Shown here in pieces: positions 23,792 through 31,043 of a DNA stretch of 64,000 nt (positions are counted from its first letter, which is position 1; each line of letters opens with the position of its first letter). This DNA comes from JAJECS01 sp965198185 (lineage in GTDB: Bacteria; Chloroflexota; UBA11872), in NCBI GenBank assembly GCA_965198185.1, contig CBDAOU010000002.1, positions 1 through 64,000 of the forward strand, given 5' to 3'. The notes beneath the pieces were generated by a model. The model was not told where the DNA came from and made no database searches. It saw nothing but the letters and a program-made list of their open reading frames with translations. Made by a program: the position numbers and the translations under genes.

Positions 23792-24337
23792 ATTCGTGTG
23801 CCTTCGTCCTGGGGGGCGTCGGCAGTGGTCACCGACGTCGTTGATGGGTCCTGCTTGCGGAAGCGTAGCGCGGAGACGCAAGAGCTCCGGCAACCGATGC
23901 GCCGAAAGACGCTGGCGACGACAAGCAATCGGAAGGAAGGTCTCTATTGCCGCAGGCGCCAAGTGTCCAGGGCCGGGCTCGCGGAGGCCGTCCCGGTGCG
24001 GTCCGGGTCCGCGTGAGCTTCCAAGGGGCGGCTGGTGTGGGCCCTGCGTCGGTCATTTGCTGGACGTGACCGTGCGGGCGGGGGGCCGCGCCGGCTTCCA
24101 GACGGTCGTGAACAATGCAGCGTCAGGCGGTCGTTGGTCGGGGCGGCGAGAAACGCCTCTCAAACCTGGTACCCCCGGCAGGACTCGAACCTGCGACTGC
24201 TGGATTGAAGGTCCGCTGCTCGACCAAAAGAGCTAGGTGTACTGACCACAGAGGTGTGAGACACGGCTGCGCGTGTCGGGCGCCGACGAGGCGGCGGCGG
24301 CGGCGCGGTGGGCCGGTCCGAGACTCGGGCCACGCGC
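23792..24337. other. Long intergenic region with a tRNA-like element
   Basis: 546 nt between two minus-strand genes. Apart from the tRNA pseudogene at 24167-24242 I see no convincing gene or hairpin. The GC-rich sequence gives only shadow ORFs. The promoter of the Gfo/Idh/MocA gene should lie at its left end. Confidence 0.5.
24167..24242 (-). pseudogene. tRNA pseudogene (Lys-like body, TTC anticodon)
   Basis: 76 nt, same length and arm spacing as the tRNA-Lys at 26303, with D arm GCTC/GAGC and a perfect T arm GCAGG-TTCGAGT-CCTGC, ending CGGGGGTACCA. The 5' acceptor strand (GTACACC) pairs poorly with the 3' strand, and the anticodon stem has two mismatches. The loop CCTTCAA gives anticodon TTC (Glu). 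It is most likely a decayed or recombined tRNA. Confidence 0.6.
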
Positions 24338-26035
24338 TCAGGTCTGGATCAAGCCTTCTTGGGGGCGGGTCCAGGGGAGTGAGGACAGGGCGGCGAGGAA
24401 TTTGGCGCGGGGGAGCGGCATGTGGCCGATGGGCACGTCAATGATGACGGGCGCCTGTAGCTCATGGGCGCGGGGGAGCAGGGTTTCGAGCTCCATGGGG
24501 TCGTTGGCCCGCAGGCCGACGGCGCCGAAGGACTCGGCGAACTTGACGAGGTCTGGGTTGAGCAGGTCGGTCTCGTAGGTGCCGCCAAAGAGCTCATTGA
24601 GATCGCGGGCGACGTTGCCGTAGGCGTCGTCGCGGAACACGAGGGCGACGGTGTTGATGCCGTACTTGACGGCAGTGGCGAGATCGGTCGCGGTGAAGAG
24701 GAAGCCGCCGTCGCCGCTGACGCTGAGCACCGAGCGGTCGGGGTGCGCCACCTTCACGCCCAGGGCGGTGGGGAAGGCGAAGCCGAGATTGAAGGAGTAG
24801 CCGGAATCGATGAACGTCTTGGGGTGGTTGACCTGGTAGTGGGTGCGGGCGTAGTAGGCGAACTGGGTGACGTCCCAGACGATGTGGGTGTCCTCGGGGA
24901 TGCTGCGCTGGATGGTTTCGAGGATCGGGTACTGCGGCTCCTGGCGCCGGATGTCGGCGTAGGCGATCAGGCGGCGGGCGGCGACGACGGCTTCGGCCGG
25001 CGACGAGCGGTTGCCGGCGTCGGCCGCGCGCAAGAAGGGGAGTAGGGCTTCGATGGTGGCCTTGGCGTCGCCGTGCAAGGGAAGGGTGTTGGCTTGCACG
25101 CGGGTGAGATCGGCCTCGTCGATGTTGATGTTGATCAGCGTGGAGGTCTCACCAGCGGGGTTGCCGAGTGAGAAGCGGGCGCCGATGCCGATGACGACGT
25201 CGGCGGCCTGCATCACCTCGTAGAGCTCGTTCATCTCGTCATGCTCGCCCCTGGGGGCGAAGCACGAGCCGTAAGAGAGTGGGTGGCGGTCGGGGATGGC
25301 GCCCTTGCCGCCGCTGGAGGTGATGACGGGGATGTTGGTCGCGTCGGCAAGGGCGACGAGAGCCGATTCGGCGTCTGACAGGGCCACGCCGCCGCCGGCG
25401 TAGATGAGGGGCAGGCGGGACTGGGCGATGACCCAGGCGGCCTCGCGCAGCTGCTCGGGGCTGGGCACGATGCGCGATATCGGCGCGGGGACGCGCAGCA
25501 CGACATCGTCGCGCTCGACACCGGCCTCGGGCGGGATTTCGAGCAGCGCGGGGCGGGGGCGGCCGGTGCGCATCTGGCGAAAGGCCTCTGAAACGGCGGC
25601 GGGGATTTCCCGCGGCGTGAGGGCCTGCTGCCGCCACTTGGTGACGGGCTGCACGACGGAGGCCTGCTCGGGGATTTCGTGATAAGTGCCGAAGCCGCCA
25701 CCGATCTGGCCGCGCGGGATTTGGCCGGCGATGGCGAGCACGGGCGACGAGCGGGCGTAGGCGGTGGCCAGACCGGTGGCGGCGTTGTACACCCCCACAC
25801 CCGGGACGACGAGGATGACGCCCGGCTTGCCCGAGACGCGGGCATAGCCGTCGGCCATGTGGGCCGCCGCCTGCTCGTGGCGGGTGGTGATCATGCGGAT
25901 GCGGGGCTCGTCCCGCAGGGCGGTGATGATGCCGGACATGTGGATGCCGGGAATGCCGAAGATGAACTCCACGCCTTCCCGGACGAGGGATTCCACCAGG
26001 GCTTCGCCGCCGCTCATGGCGGTCATGGCGGTCAT
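24338..26035 (-). CDS. Thiamine-diphosphate enzyme, acetolactate synthase-like
   Basis: 565-aa ThDP-dependent enzyme with the three-domain layout of the acetolactate synthase/benzoylformate decarboxylase family. The catalytic Glu is residue 54 (TRHEQAAAHMADGYAR), and the C-terminal domain carries the ThDP/Mg motif GDGGF...DDAYGN. It resembles oxamate/acetolactate-type members, but the reaction cannot be set from sequence, and no small regulatory subunit (ilvN) or ilvC is adjacent. Three in-frame ATGs spaced by an ATGACCGCC repeat (26035, 26026, 26017) make the start ambiguous. The gene is flanked by a tRNA pseudogene and a tRNA-Lys. Confidence 0.85.
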   Translation of the reverse strand: MTAMTAMSGGEALVESLVREGVEFIFGIPGIHMSGIITALRDEPRIRMITTRHEQAAAHMADGYARVSGKPGVILVVPGVGVYNAATGLATAYARSSPVLAIAGQIPRGQIGGGFGTYHEIPEQASVVQPVTKWRQQALTPREIPAAVSEAFRQMRTGRPRPALLEIPPEAGVERDDVVLRVPAPISRIVPSPEQLREAAWVIAQSRLPLIYAGGGVALSDAESALVALADATNIPVITSSGGKGAIPDRHPLSYGSCFAPRGEHDEMNELYEVMQAADVVIGIGARFSLGNPAGETSTLININIDEADLTRVQANTLPLHGDAKATIEALLPFLRAADAGNRSSPAEAVVAARRLIAYADIRRQEPQYPILETIQRSIPEDTHIVWDVTQFAYYARTHYQVNHPKTFIDSGYSFNLGFAFPTALGVKVAHPDRSVLSVSGDGGFLFTATDLATAVKYGINTVALVFRDDAYGNVARDLNELFGGTYETDLLNPDLVKFAESFGAVGLRANDPMELETLLPRAHELQAPVIIDVPIGHMPLPRAKFLAALSSLPWTRPQEGLIQT

Positions 26036-26302
26036 GGCGCGCTAGGGTCCGCTGGTCGTAGACATGTTGGACTCAGGGGCAAATCGATGCAGTCTACGGC
26101 TTGGACTCACCAGCGACGTGCGCCACCTGCATGAGGTGGGACTGCGGAATTTCGATAGCCGCCGATCAGGAGGCCCCGCCATCAGCAGGCCGCCACGCAT
26201 CGTGGCTGAAGCACGGCGATACGGTTGCCATCGCCTGCTCGGATGCGGCGTGCCTGCGGGCCAGTCGGGTTCTAACGATCGAATGACAGCTCCGCTACTA
26301 CC

Positions 26303-26378
26303 TGGTACCCCCGGTAGGAATCGAACCTACAACCTTCGGATTAAGAGTCCGCTGCTCTGCCAATTGAGCTACGGAGGC
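26303..26378 (-). tRNA. tRNA-Lys (CTT)
   Basis: Complete cloverleaf with acceptor GCCTCCG/CGGGGGT, anticodon stem GCGGA/TCCG around loop CTCTTAA (anticodon CTT, reads AAG), T arm GTAGG-TTCGATT-CCTAC, and encoded 3' CCA. It is followed by the same CCTGGTACCCCCGG string seen at the 24167 pseudogene. Confidence 0.93.
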
Positions 26379-26457
26379 TGGTGCCAAGTCTACTGGGGCG
26401 TCCGTCGAGGACTCAATGGTCTGGGCGGCGCCTGCGCCAAGACTTAAGCTTGAGGGC

Positions 26458-27084
26458 ATGAGCACCGAATCGCCGCAAGAGTCTCCGGAGCCGACGCCTC
26501 AAGGCCGCCGCCTGCGTCTCCCAGCGATGTCGCGACACACCGCGGTGATCGCTCTGATGCTGCTTGCGCTGGCCGTCGGCGGTGCGGGCCTGGGCTTGGC
26601 CATTGCCAATCGCCTGTCGGGGGACGAGCGGGGGCCGGTTGCCTACGTGAGCCGGGTCGATGTCGGGCGCGGGAGCGAGCGATTCGGGCCCGCGCCGGGC
26701 TACAAGCCTGGCTTCGGCCGGCCCCCATTCCGAATCGGACGCGGCCCGTTTACGAAAGACGTCTGGGACCGCGATGTTGGTGGCAAGCACGGCGCACGCT
26801 CGCCGATCCGAAAGGATGCCGACGCTGCGGCCGGCATGGTGATCGCCATCGGCGAGGTCACGGGCGTGTCGGATGACACCATCAGCGTTTTCACCATTCT
26901 CGGCAACGACGTTGACATTGCCCTGCGGGAGGCCGATCAGGCCGGCGAGGCTTCCGTTGGCGGCTGGGCCGTCGTGATGGCGGAACGGAGCGCTGACGGG
27001 CTGGTGGCGCGCTGGGTGCGTCCCATGTCGGCACCGGATGCGTACCCTGACCGCGCGTGGCCGCGGCCCGCGGTCGCGAGCTAG
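26458..27084 (+). CDS. Membrane-anchored hypothetical protein (DUF5666-like domain)
   Basis: 208 aa starting at the ATG at 26458 (GAGGG close upstream). A cytoplasmic N-terminus precedes one transmembrane helix at about 23-46. A Gly/Pro/Phe-rich linker (about 55-115) leads to a C-terminal small beta domain (about 120-195; GEVTGVSDDTISVFT, then GGWAVVMAERSADGLVARWV) resembling the OB-like DUF5666 fold. It starts a probable operon with the membrane gene 12 nt downstream. Function unknown, probably outside the membrane. Confidence 0.65.
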   Translation: MSTESPQESPEPTPQGRRLRLPAMSRHTAVIALMLLALAVGGAGLGLAIANRLSGDERGPVAYVSRVDVGRGSERFGPAPGYKPGFGRPPFRIGRGPFTKDVWDRDVGGKHGARSPIRKDADAAAGMVIAIGEVTGVSDDTISVFTILGNDVDIALREADQAGEASVGGWAVVMAERSADGLVARWVRPMSAPDAYPDRAWPRPAVAS

Positions 27085-27096
27085 TCGCTCCCGCAA

Positions 27097-27729
27097 ATGA
27101 CGATCCTGCGGCACATTGCCGACGTTCCGCTGTATGCGGCGATCGGCGTAGGGCCACTGGTTGCCGGTCGAACGGTCGTCGATGGCTTCATCGGCGCCCA
27201 CGGCGCCCCGTGGCTCACGCGCAGCTCGCTCACCATCGAGTGGCTGGTGTTTTCGGTGCTCGGCTACTTCTTCACTCGGACGTTGGTTGGCCTGGCATTG
27301 GACTACGAGACGTTTTGGCGCCTCCCAGGCCGGGTGAGCGAGTTTGCCGCGCTGCTGGCGGTGGAGACTCCCCCCGGGCCGCTGCACGCGCACGTGGAAA
27401 AGTCGGCGGGTGATGTTTCCGCGGCCCTGCACGTCAGGTCGCTGAGGGAAGCCGGGATTCGAGGCGGGTTGCTCGGTCGGCTGCACGCGCTCTACACCGC
27501 CATTCGGGCGGGCTGGCTAGGGGCCGTCGTCGCGTTGATCTGCCTGGTCGTGGAGCTCCTGCGCCGGGCGGTGAGCGGCGAGCAAGACATCCTGCTCATC
27601 GGCATTCTCGCGGCCGTTGCGGTGTCGGTGATGCTTGTGGCATCGCTGGGCACCCTGATCGTTGGCCGCGGTGTCGCCCACGCCGTCGCTCGTGGAATCC
27701 AGAAGCAGGCTGCGTCCGCTTCTGCCTGA
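27097..27729 (+). CDS. Hypothetical multi-pass membrane protein
   Basis: 210 aa with about four transmembrane segments (near 6-28, 46-68, 138-160 and 166-190) and a cytoplasmic loop of some 60 residues in the middle. No family motif is recognised. It lies 12 nt after the anchored protein gene and is likely cotranscribed with it. The start ATG follows the previous stop directly with weak ribosome-binding signal. Confidence 0.65.
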   Translation: MTILRHIADVPLYAAIGVGPLVAGRTVVDGFIGAHGAPWLTRSSLTIEWLVFSVLGYFFTRTLVGLALDYETFWRLPGRVSEFAALLAVETPPGPLHAHVEKSAGDVSAALHVRSLREAGIRGGLLGRLHALYTAIRAGWLGAVVALICLVVELLRRAVSGEQDILLIGILAAVAVSVMLVASLGTLIVGRGVAHAVARGIQKQAASASA

Positions 27730-27778
27730 GTCTTCGGCGATCCGGCGCGGAGCGATCGCGTTCCCAGGCTCCGCGAGG

Positions 27779-28543
27779 CTAAGCGATTGTTGGCAGGTCG
27801 AGAAACGTCGCCGCGCAGTCGCGCTCGTCGCCGATGAGGTCGGCCAAGGCGCGCACGCCGAACACCTCGGTCGCATAGTGCCCGGCGGCGATGAAGTGAA
27901 TGCCGAGCTCGCGCGCGAGCATCTCCGCCGGCTCGGCCATGTCGCCCGTGAGCAACGCGTCGGCGCCAAGGGCCTGCGCTTCCTGAATAAAGGACGCGCC
28001 GCTGCCGCTGCACACCGCGATGCGTTCGATCAAGGCCGGCCCATGCATGAAGGCCGCGTGCGGTCGGCCAATTGTGGCTTCGACGCGCTCGACCAGCGCG
28101 GCGGGCGTCAGCGGGCCCGGCGCGCGGCCGATCTTGCCAATGGATTGGCCGCCGCTCACGGCGAACGGCGTGGGTTCCGGCTCTAGCCCGAGCGCCCCCA
28201 CGATTTGCGCGTTGTTGCCCAGACTCGCGTGCGCGTCCAGCGCCAGGTGGTAGGCCGCCAGGCTGATATCGGCGTCGAACAGCGCGCGCAGGCGCTCGCG
28301 CATGACCCGATTGACCACGCGGCTGTCACGGTCCCAGAACAGCCCGTGGTGCACCACGACCAACTGCGCCCCGGCCTGAGCGGCCCGCCGGAAGAGTTCC
28401 AGGCTGACGCTTACGGCTGTGACCACGCGCTCGACGCGCTTGCCGCCGATCACTTGCAAGCCCATGGGGCCATAGTCGGGAAACGCGACCACGTCCAACG
28501 TGGCGTCCAGGAACGCGATCAGGTCGTCGCGGCGCTCGGACAC
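27779..28543 (-). CDS. Nif3-like dinuclear metal protein (GTP cyclohydrolase I type 2 family)
   Basis: 254-aa member of the Nif3/YbgI family, cytoplasmic hexamers with a two-metal site. Signature residues are visible: VVVHHGLFW, YHLALDAHASLGNNAQ, and GHYATE near the C-terminus. The biochemical function of the family is unsettled. The start was set at the GTG at 28543 because the long upstream frame is a shadow of the preceding gene. It follows the DUF5069 gene by 7 nt, so they are one transcript. Confidence 0.88.
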   Translation of the reverse strand: MSERRDDLIAFLDATLDVVAFPDYGPMGLQVIGGKRVERVVTAVSVSLELFRRAAQAGAQLVVVHHGLFWDRDSRVVNRVMRERLRALFDADISLAAYHLALDAHASLGNNAQIVGALGLEPEPTPFAVSGGQSIGKIGRAPGPLTPAALVERVEATIGRPHAAFMHGPALIERIAVCSGSGASFIQEAQALGADALLTGDMAEPAEMLARELGIHFIAAGHYATEVFGVRALADLIGDERDCAATFLDLPTIA

Positions 28544-28550
28544 CCGGCGG

Positions 28551-28805
28551 TTAGCTGACGGCCTTGCTTGCCTCGCGCACCTGCTCGACGAGCTCGCCGT
28601 CGGTGGCGCTCGTCGTGGCGATGTGCACGAACTCATCCGCCGAGATCCCCAGCTCGCCCAGCACGCGCTGGTCGATCGGGCACGGGTAGATGTAGTCGTC
28701 GATGGTCCCGTCGGCCTTGGCTCGAGCCTTGTCGGACATGCGGGCAATCCAGGGAATGCCGCCGATCACGAGGTCGCGCGATCGCGGCTGGAAGCCTTCG
28801 CTCAT
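28551..28805 (-). CDS. DUF5069 family protein
   Basis: 84-aa cytoplasmic protein. The DUF5069 core is easily seen: GGIPWIARMSDKARAKADG then DDYIYPCPIDQRVLGELGI. The ATG at 28805 is preferred to one nine codons earlier because AGGGGAT is correctly spaced before it and the family usually starts here. Function unknown. It heads a two-gene unit with the Nif3-like gene. Confidence 0.8.
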   Translation of the reverse strand: MSEGFQPRSRDLVIGGIPWIARMSDKARAKADGTIDDYIYPCPIDQRVLGELGISADEFVHIATTSATDGELVEQVREASKAVS

Positions 28806-28835
28806 GGGTTGATCCCCTGTGTCGTGTACCAAAGT

Positions 28836-29768
28836 CTAGACCAGAGCAGCGGCAAGATGCGGAACGTTTGAGGTCCGCGCGCTCAACTCGCGCACAAGCG
28901 TCAGGCCCGCCGGGTGGGCAGGCTCGGAGCGCCACAGTCCCGCGGCGTCCGCGAGCGCGAGCAGCAGCGCGCTTGCCCAGATTCGGCGGTCGATTGCGAC
29001 GGTCGATTCCGTGCCGCCACGCTGCCCGTGCCGATCGATTTTCTCATGGGCAACCAGGGATCGTCCGGGACTGGCGGAGGCCGGATCATGCGGCAACATC
29101 GTAGCTTTACATAAGGACCAGTGGGCAAAGTCGAGTCCAAAGGCCTCCAGATCGACGAATACGATTCCGTCTGGGCTGACGATGACGTTGCCTGGATTAA
29201 GGTCGAGCGGGACCGTCCGCACGGGGGCGGCGCCGATGAAGTCGGCGAGTAGGCGAATCTCCTCGGTTGCCGCCGGCCACGCCTGATGCTCATTCCGGAT
29301 CGCCCCCGAGGCGACGACCGACTCGGCAACCGCCGCAATCTCCGACCGGCGGAGGCAGCGGGCGCGCTCAACGCGCGCGGGGTCCATCGCCTCGGTCCAC
29401 GCATCGAGCGCCGCGAGCAGTGTCTCCCAGGCGGCTGCCACCGCCGTGTACGCCGGTAGCTCGGCGTCGCCGCGCAGCGCATCCGCCAACGTCGGGCCGG
29501 CCACCCATTCGCGAACCACGGCCGCATTCGCTTCGTCCGCCGCCAGCAGCCGCGGCACGGGCGCGCCCCGCGCGGCAAGTGCGGCGCAGGCGGCGCCCTC
29601 CAGGCGCGCGCGCTCGCCGGCTTGCGGCCCATCGAACAGCTTGCAGGCCAGCAGTCGCGCACCGTCGTGCACGCGATACATCCCGCGGGCGACGTGCTCG
29701 ATCTTCCGCGGGTCAACGCGAGTCAGGCCAGCCGAATGCAGCACGGCGCGAACGCGCGCGGCGCTCAC
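28836..29768 (-). CDS. Aminoglycoside phosphotransferase-like kinase
   Basis: 310-aa protein of the APH/choline kinase fold. The ATP-binding lobe includes RLLACKLF (the Lys) and AVVREWVAGPTLADAL at the hinge. The catalytic Brenner-type motif is LDLNPGNVIV (Asp, Asn) and the metal-binding Asp is FVDLEAFG. The usual His of HGD is replaced by Leu (LDLNPGN). The substrate is unknown; family members phosphorylate antibiotics, homoserine, choline or sugars. The GTG start overlaps the stop of the DUF2344 gene (GTGA). Confidence 0.78.
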   Translation of the reverse strand: MSAARVRAVLHSAGLTRVDPRKIEHVARGMYRVHDGARLLACKLFDGPQAGERARLEGAACAALAARGAPVPRLLAADEANAAVVREWVAGPTLADALRGDAELPAYTAVAAAWETLLAALDAWTEAMDPARVERARCLRRSEIAAVAESVVASGAIRNEHQAWPAATEEIRLLADFIGAAPVRTVPLDLNPGNVIVSPDGIVFVDLEAFGLDFAHWSLCKATMLPHDPASASPGRSLVAHEKIDRHGQRGGTESTVAIDRRIWASALLLALADAAGLWRSEPAHPAGLTLVRELSARTSNVPHLAAALV

Positions 29769-30406
29769 TCGGGCAGCTCGGCTTCGATCTCGGTTCTGAC
29801 GACGCGGCTGAATTCGACGCCGAGCGCAGACGCGAGATCGCGCGGCGTGACGATGGAGCCGTCACGCAGACTCAGTCGGGCATACAGGTCGTTGTCCTCG
29901 CTGACCGTGAGCTCCAGCACCCCAGGGCGAATGTCGCGCCGCCGCGCGGGGCGGCCATCGCGGTCGTCGCGTTGGACGACGACGCTGTCTGCCGCGAGCA
30001 GGTGCTTCACCTGCTCGGCGAGGTCGTGCGGCGGTTTTTCCAGTTGGAGGTCATACGTTGCCCACGCGGTAGCGAACTTCCGGCGCGCGACTCGTTGGAC
30101 GTTCCGCACGGCCAGGCCGTCGGCGGTTGCGGACGCCAGGCGCTCGCGAACCGAGTCCGGGGGCACATCCTCCCGCAGCGACAGCACCACGCATTCGCGC
30201 AGACCCTCGGACCCCACGGCCAGCGGCGGGCCGAAGGTGAGCCGCGGTTTGGGGCGAAAGCCCCGGCTATAGGCCAGCGGCAAACCGGCGCGGCGCGTGG
30301 CGCGCTCCCAGGCTCGGCGCACGTCGTGCAGCGAGAGATACCGCGCGTCGCCCGTCTTGGCGTAGCGGAGGAGGTAGTGGTGCTCGGGGGGTGGGTCCTG
30401 GTCCAT
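29765..30406 (-). CDS. DUF2344 (TIGR03936-type) radical SAM-associated protein
   Basis: 213-aa protein of the family normally paired or fused with a radical SAM protein of the TIGR03960 type. Typical features are YLLRYAKTGDARYLSLHD, the basic GLPLAYSRGFRPKPRLTFGPPLAVG segment read in two parts, and SEGLRECVV. Here no radical SAM gene adjoins; downstream is a kinase-like gene translationally coupled by GTGA, and upstream a divergent HNH gene. Role uncertain, possibly RNA modification. Confidence 0.82.
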   Translation of the reverse strand: MDQDPPPEHHYLLRYAKTGDARYLSLHDVRRAWERATRRAGLPLAYSRGFRPKPRLTFGPPLAVGSEGLRECVVLSLREDVPPDSVRERLASATADGLAVRNVQRVARRKFATAWATYDLQLEKPPHDLAEQVKHLLAADSVVVQRDDRDGRPARRRDIRPGVLELTVSEDNDLYARLSLRDGSIVTPRDLASALGVEFSRVVRTEIEAELPE

Positions 30407-30491
30407 GCAGCGAAGTCAGGTCGCGGTTGTCCGCTCGCGCGTGCCGTGCCTTGTAGCATAGGCGCGCGCCGCGACGCTCAGCAGCGGGCCT

Positions 30492-31019
30492 GTGAACGAA
30501 CCGGTTCTGCTTCTCAATCAAAACTACGAACCGCTCAACGTCTGCCGGACGCGTCGCGCCATCGTGCTGCTCAGCAAGGGCAAGGCCGAGTTGCTGGAAA
30601 ACGGGCGCGCCCCGATCTACAGCGTGCGCCAGCTCTACCCGCGGCCATCGGTGATTCGCATGCTCTATCACGTTCGCCGTCCGCGGCCGACGGTGCGGCT
30701 CAGCCGGCGTGAGGTGTTTGTACGCGACAAGTATCTGTGCCAGTACTGCGCGGAGACGACCCTTGAGCCAACCGTGGACCACGTGGTGCCGCGGCGGCTT
30801 GGGGGGCGGCGCCGTTGGGAGAACCTGGTGACCGCGTGTCGCCACTGCAATCTGCGCAAGGCCGGCCGGACCCCGCGCGAGGCGGGCATGCGCCTGCTGC
30901 GGCAGCCCCGACGCCCGCGTTCGGCTATTGCCCATCTCGTCTGGCACGTCGCGGGGGGCAGCGTCGACCCCATCTGGCAGCCCTACCTGCCCCAGCTGGA
31001 ATCGGCCACCGCCGGCTGA
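30492..31019 (+). CDS. HNH endonuclease family protein
   Basis: 175-aa protein with an N-terminal region common in stand-alone HNH proteins (VLLLNQNYEPLNVCRTRRA) and a C-terminal HNH/zinc nuclease core: C-x2-C (CQYC), DHVVPRRLGG (His-Asp pair), ENLVTAC, and C-x2-CN (CRHCN). These widespread chromosomal HNH proteins are probable DNA nucleases with poorly known roles. GTG start; it is transcribed divergently from the DUF2344/kinase pair. Confidence 0.87.
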   Translation: MNEPVLLLNQNYEPLNVCRTRRAIVLLSKGKAELLENGRAPIYSVRQLYPRPSVIRMLYHVRRPRPTVRLSRREVFVRDKYLCQYCAETTLEPTVDHVVPRRLGGRRRWENLVTACRHCNLRKAGRTPREAGMRLLRQPRRPRSAIAHLVWHVAGGSVDPIWQPYLPQLESATAG

Positions 31020-31043
31020 CCCTCAGATTGCGGGCGCCAAGCC

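Noticed and set aside
24167..24242. Functional tRNA-Glu (TTC)
   Set aside because: Acceptor strands pair at only about three of seven positions and the anticodon stem is broken; the body is Lys-like.
26064..26302. Small plus-strand coding gene upstream of tRNA-Lys
   Set aside because: Open frames here lack a ribosome binding site and recognisable protein features.
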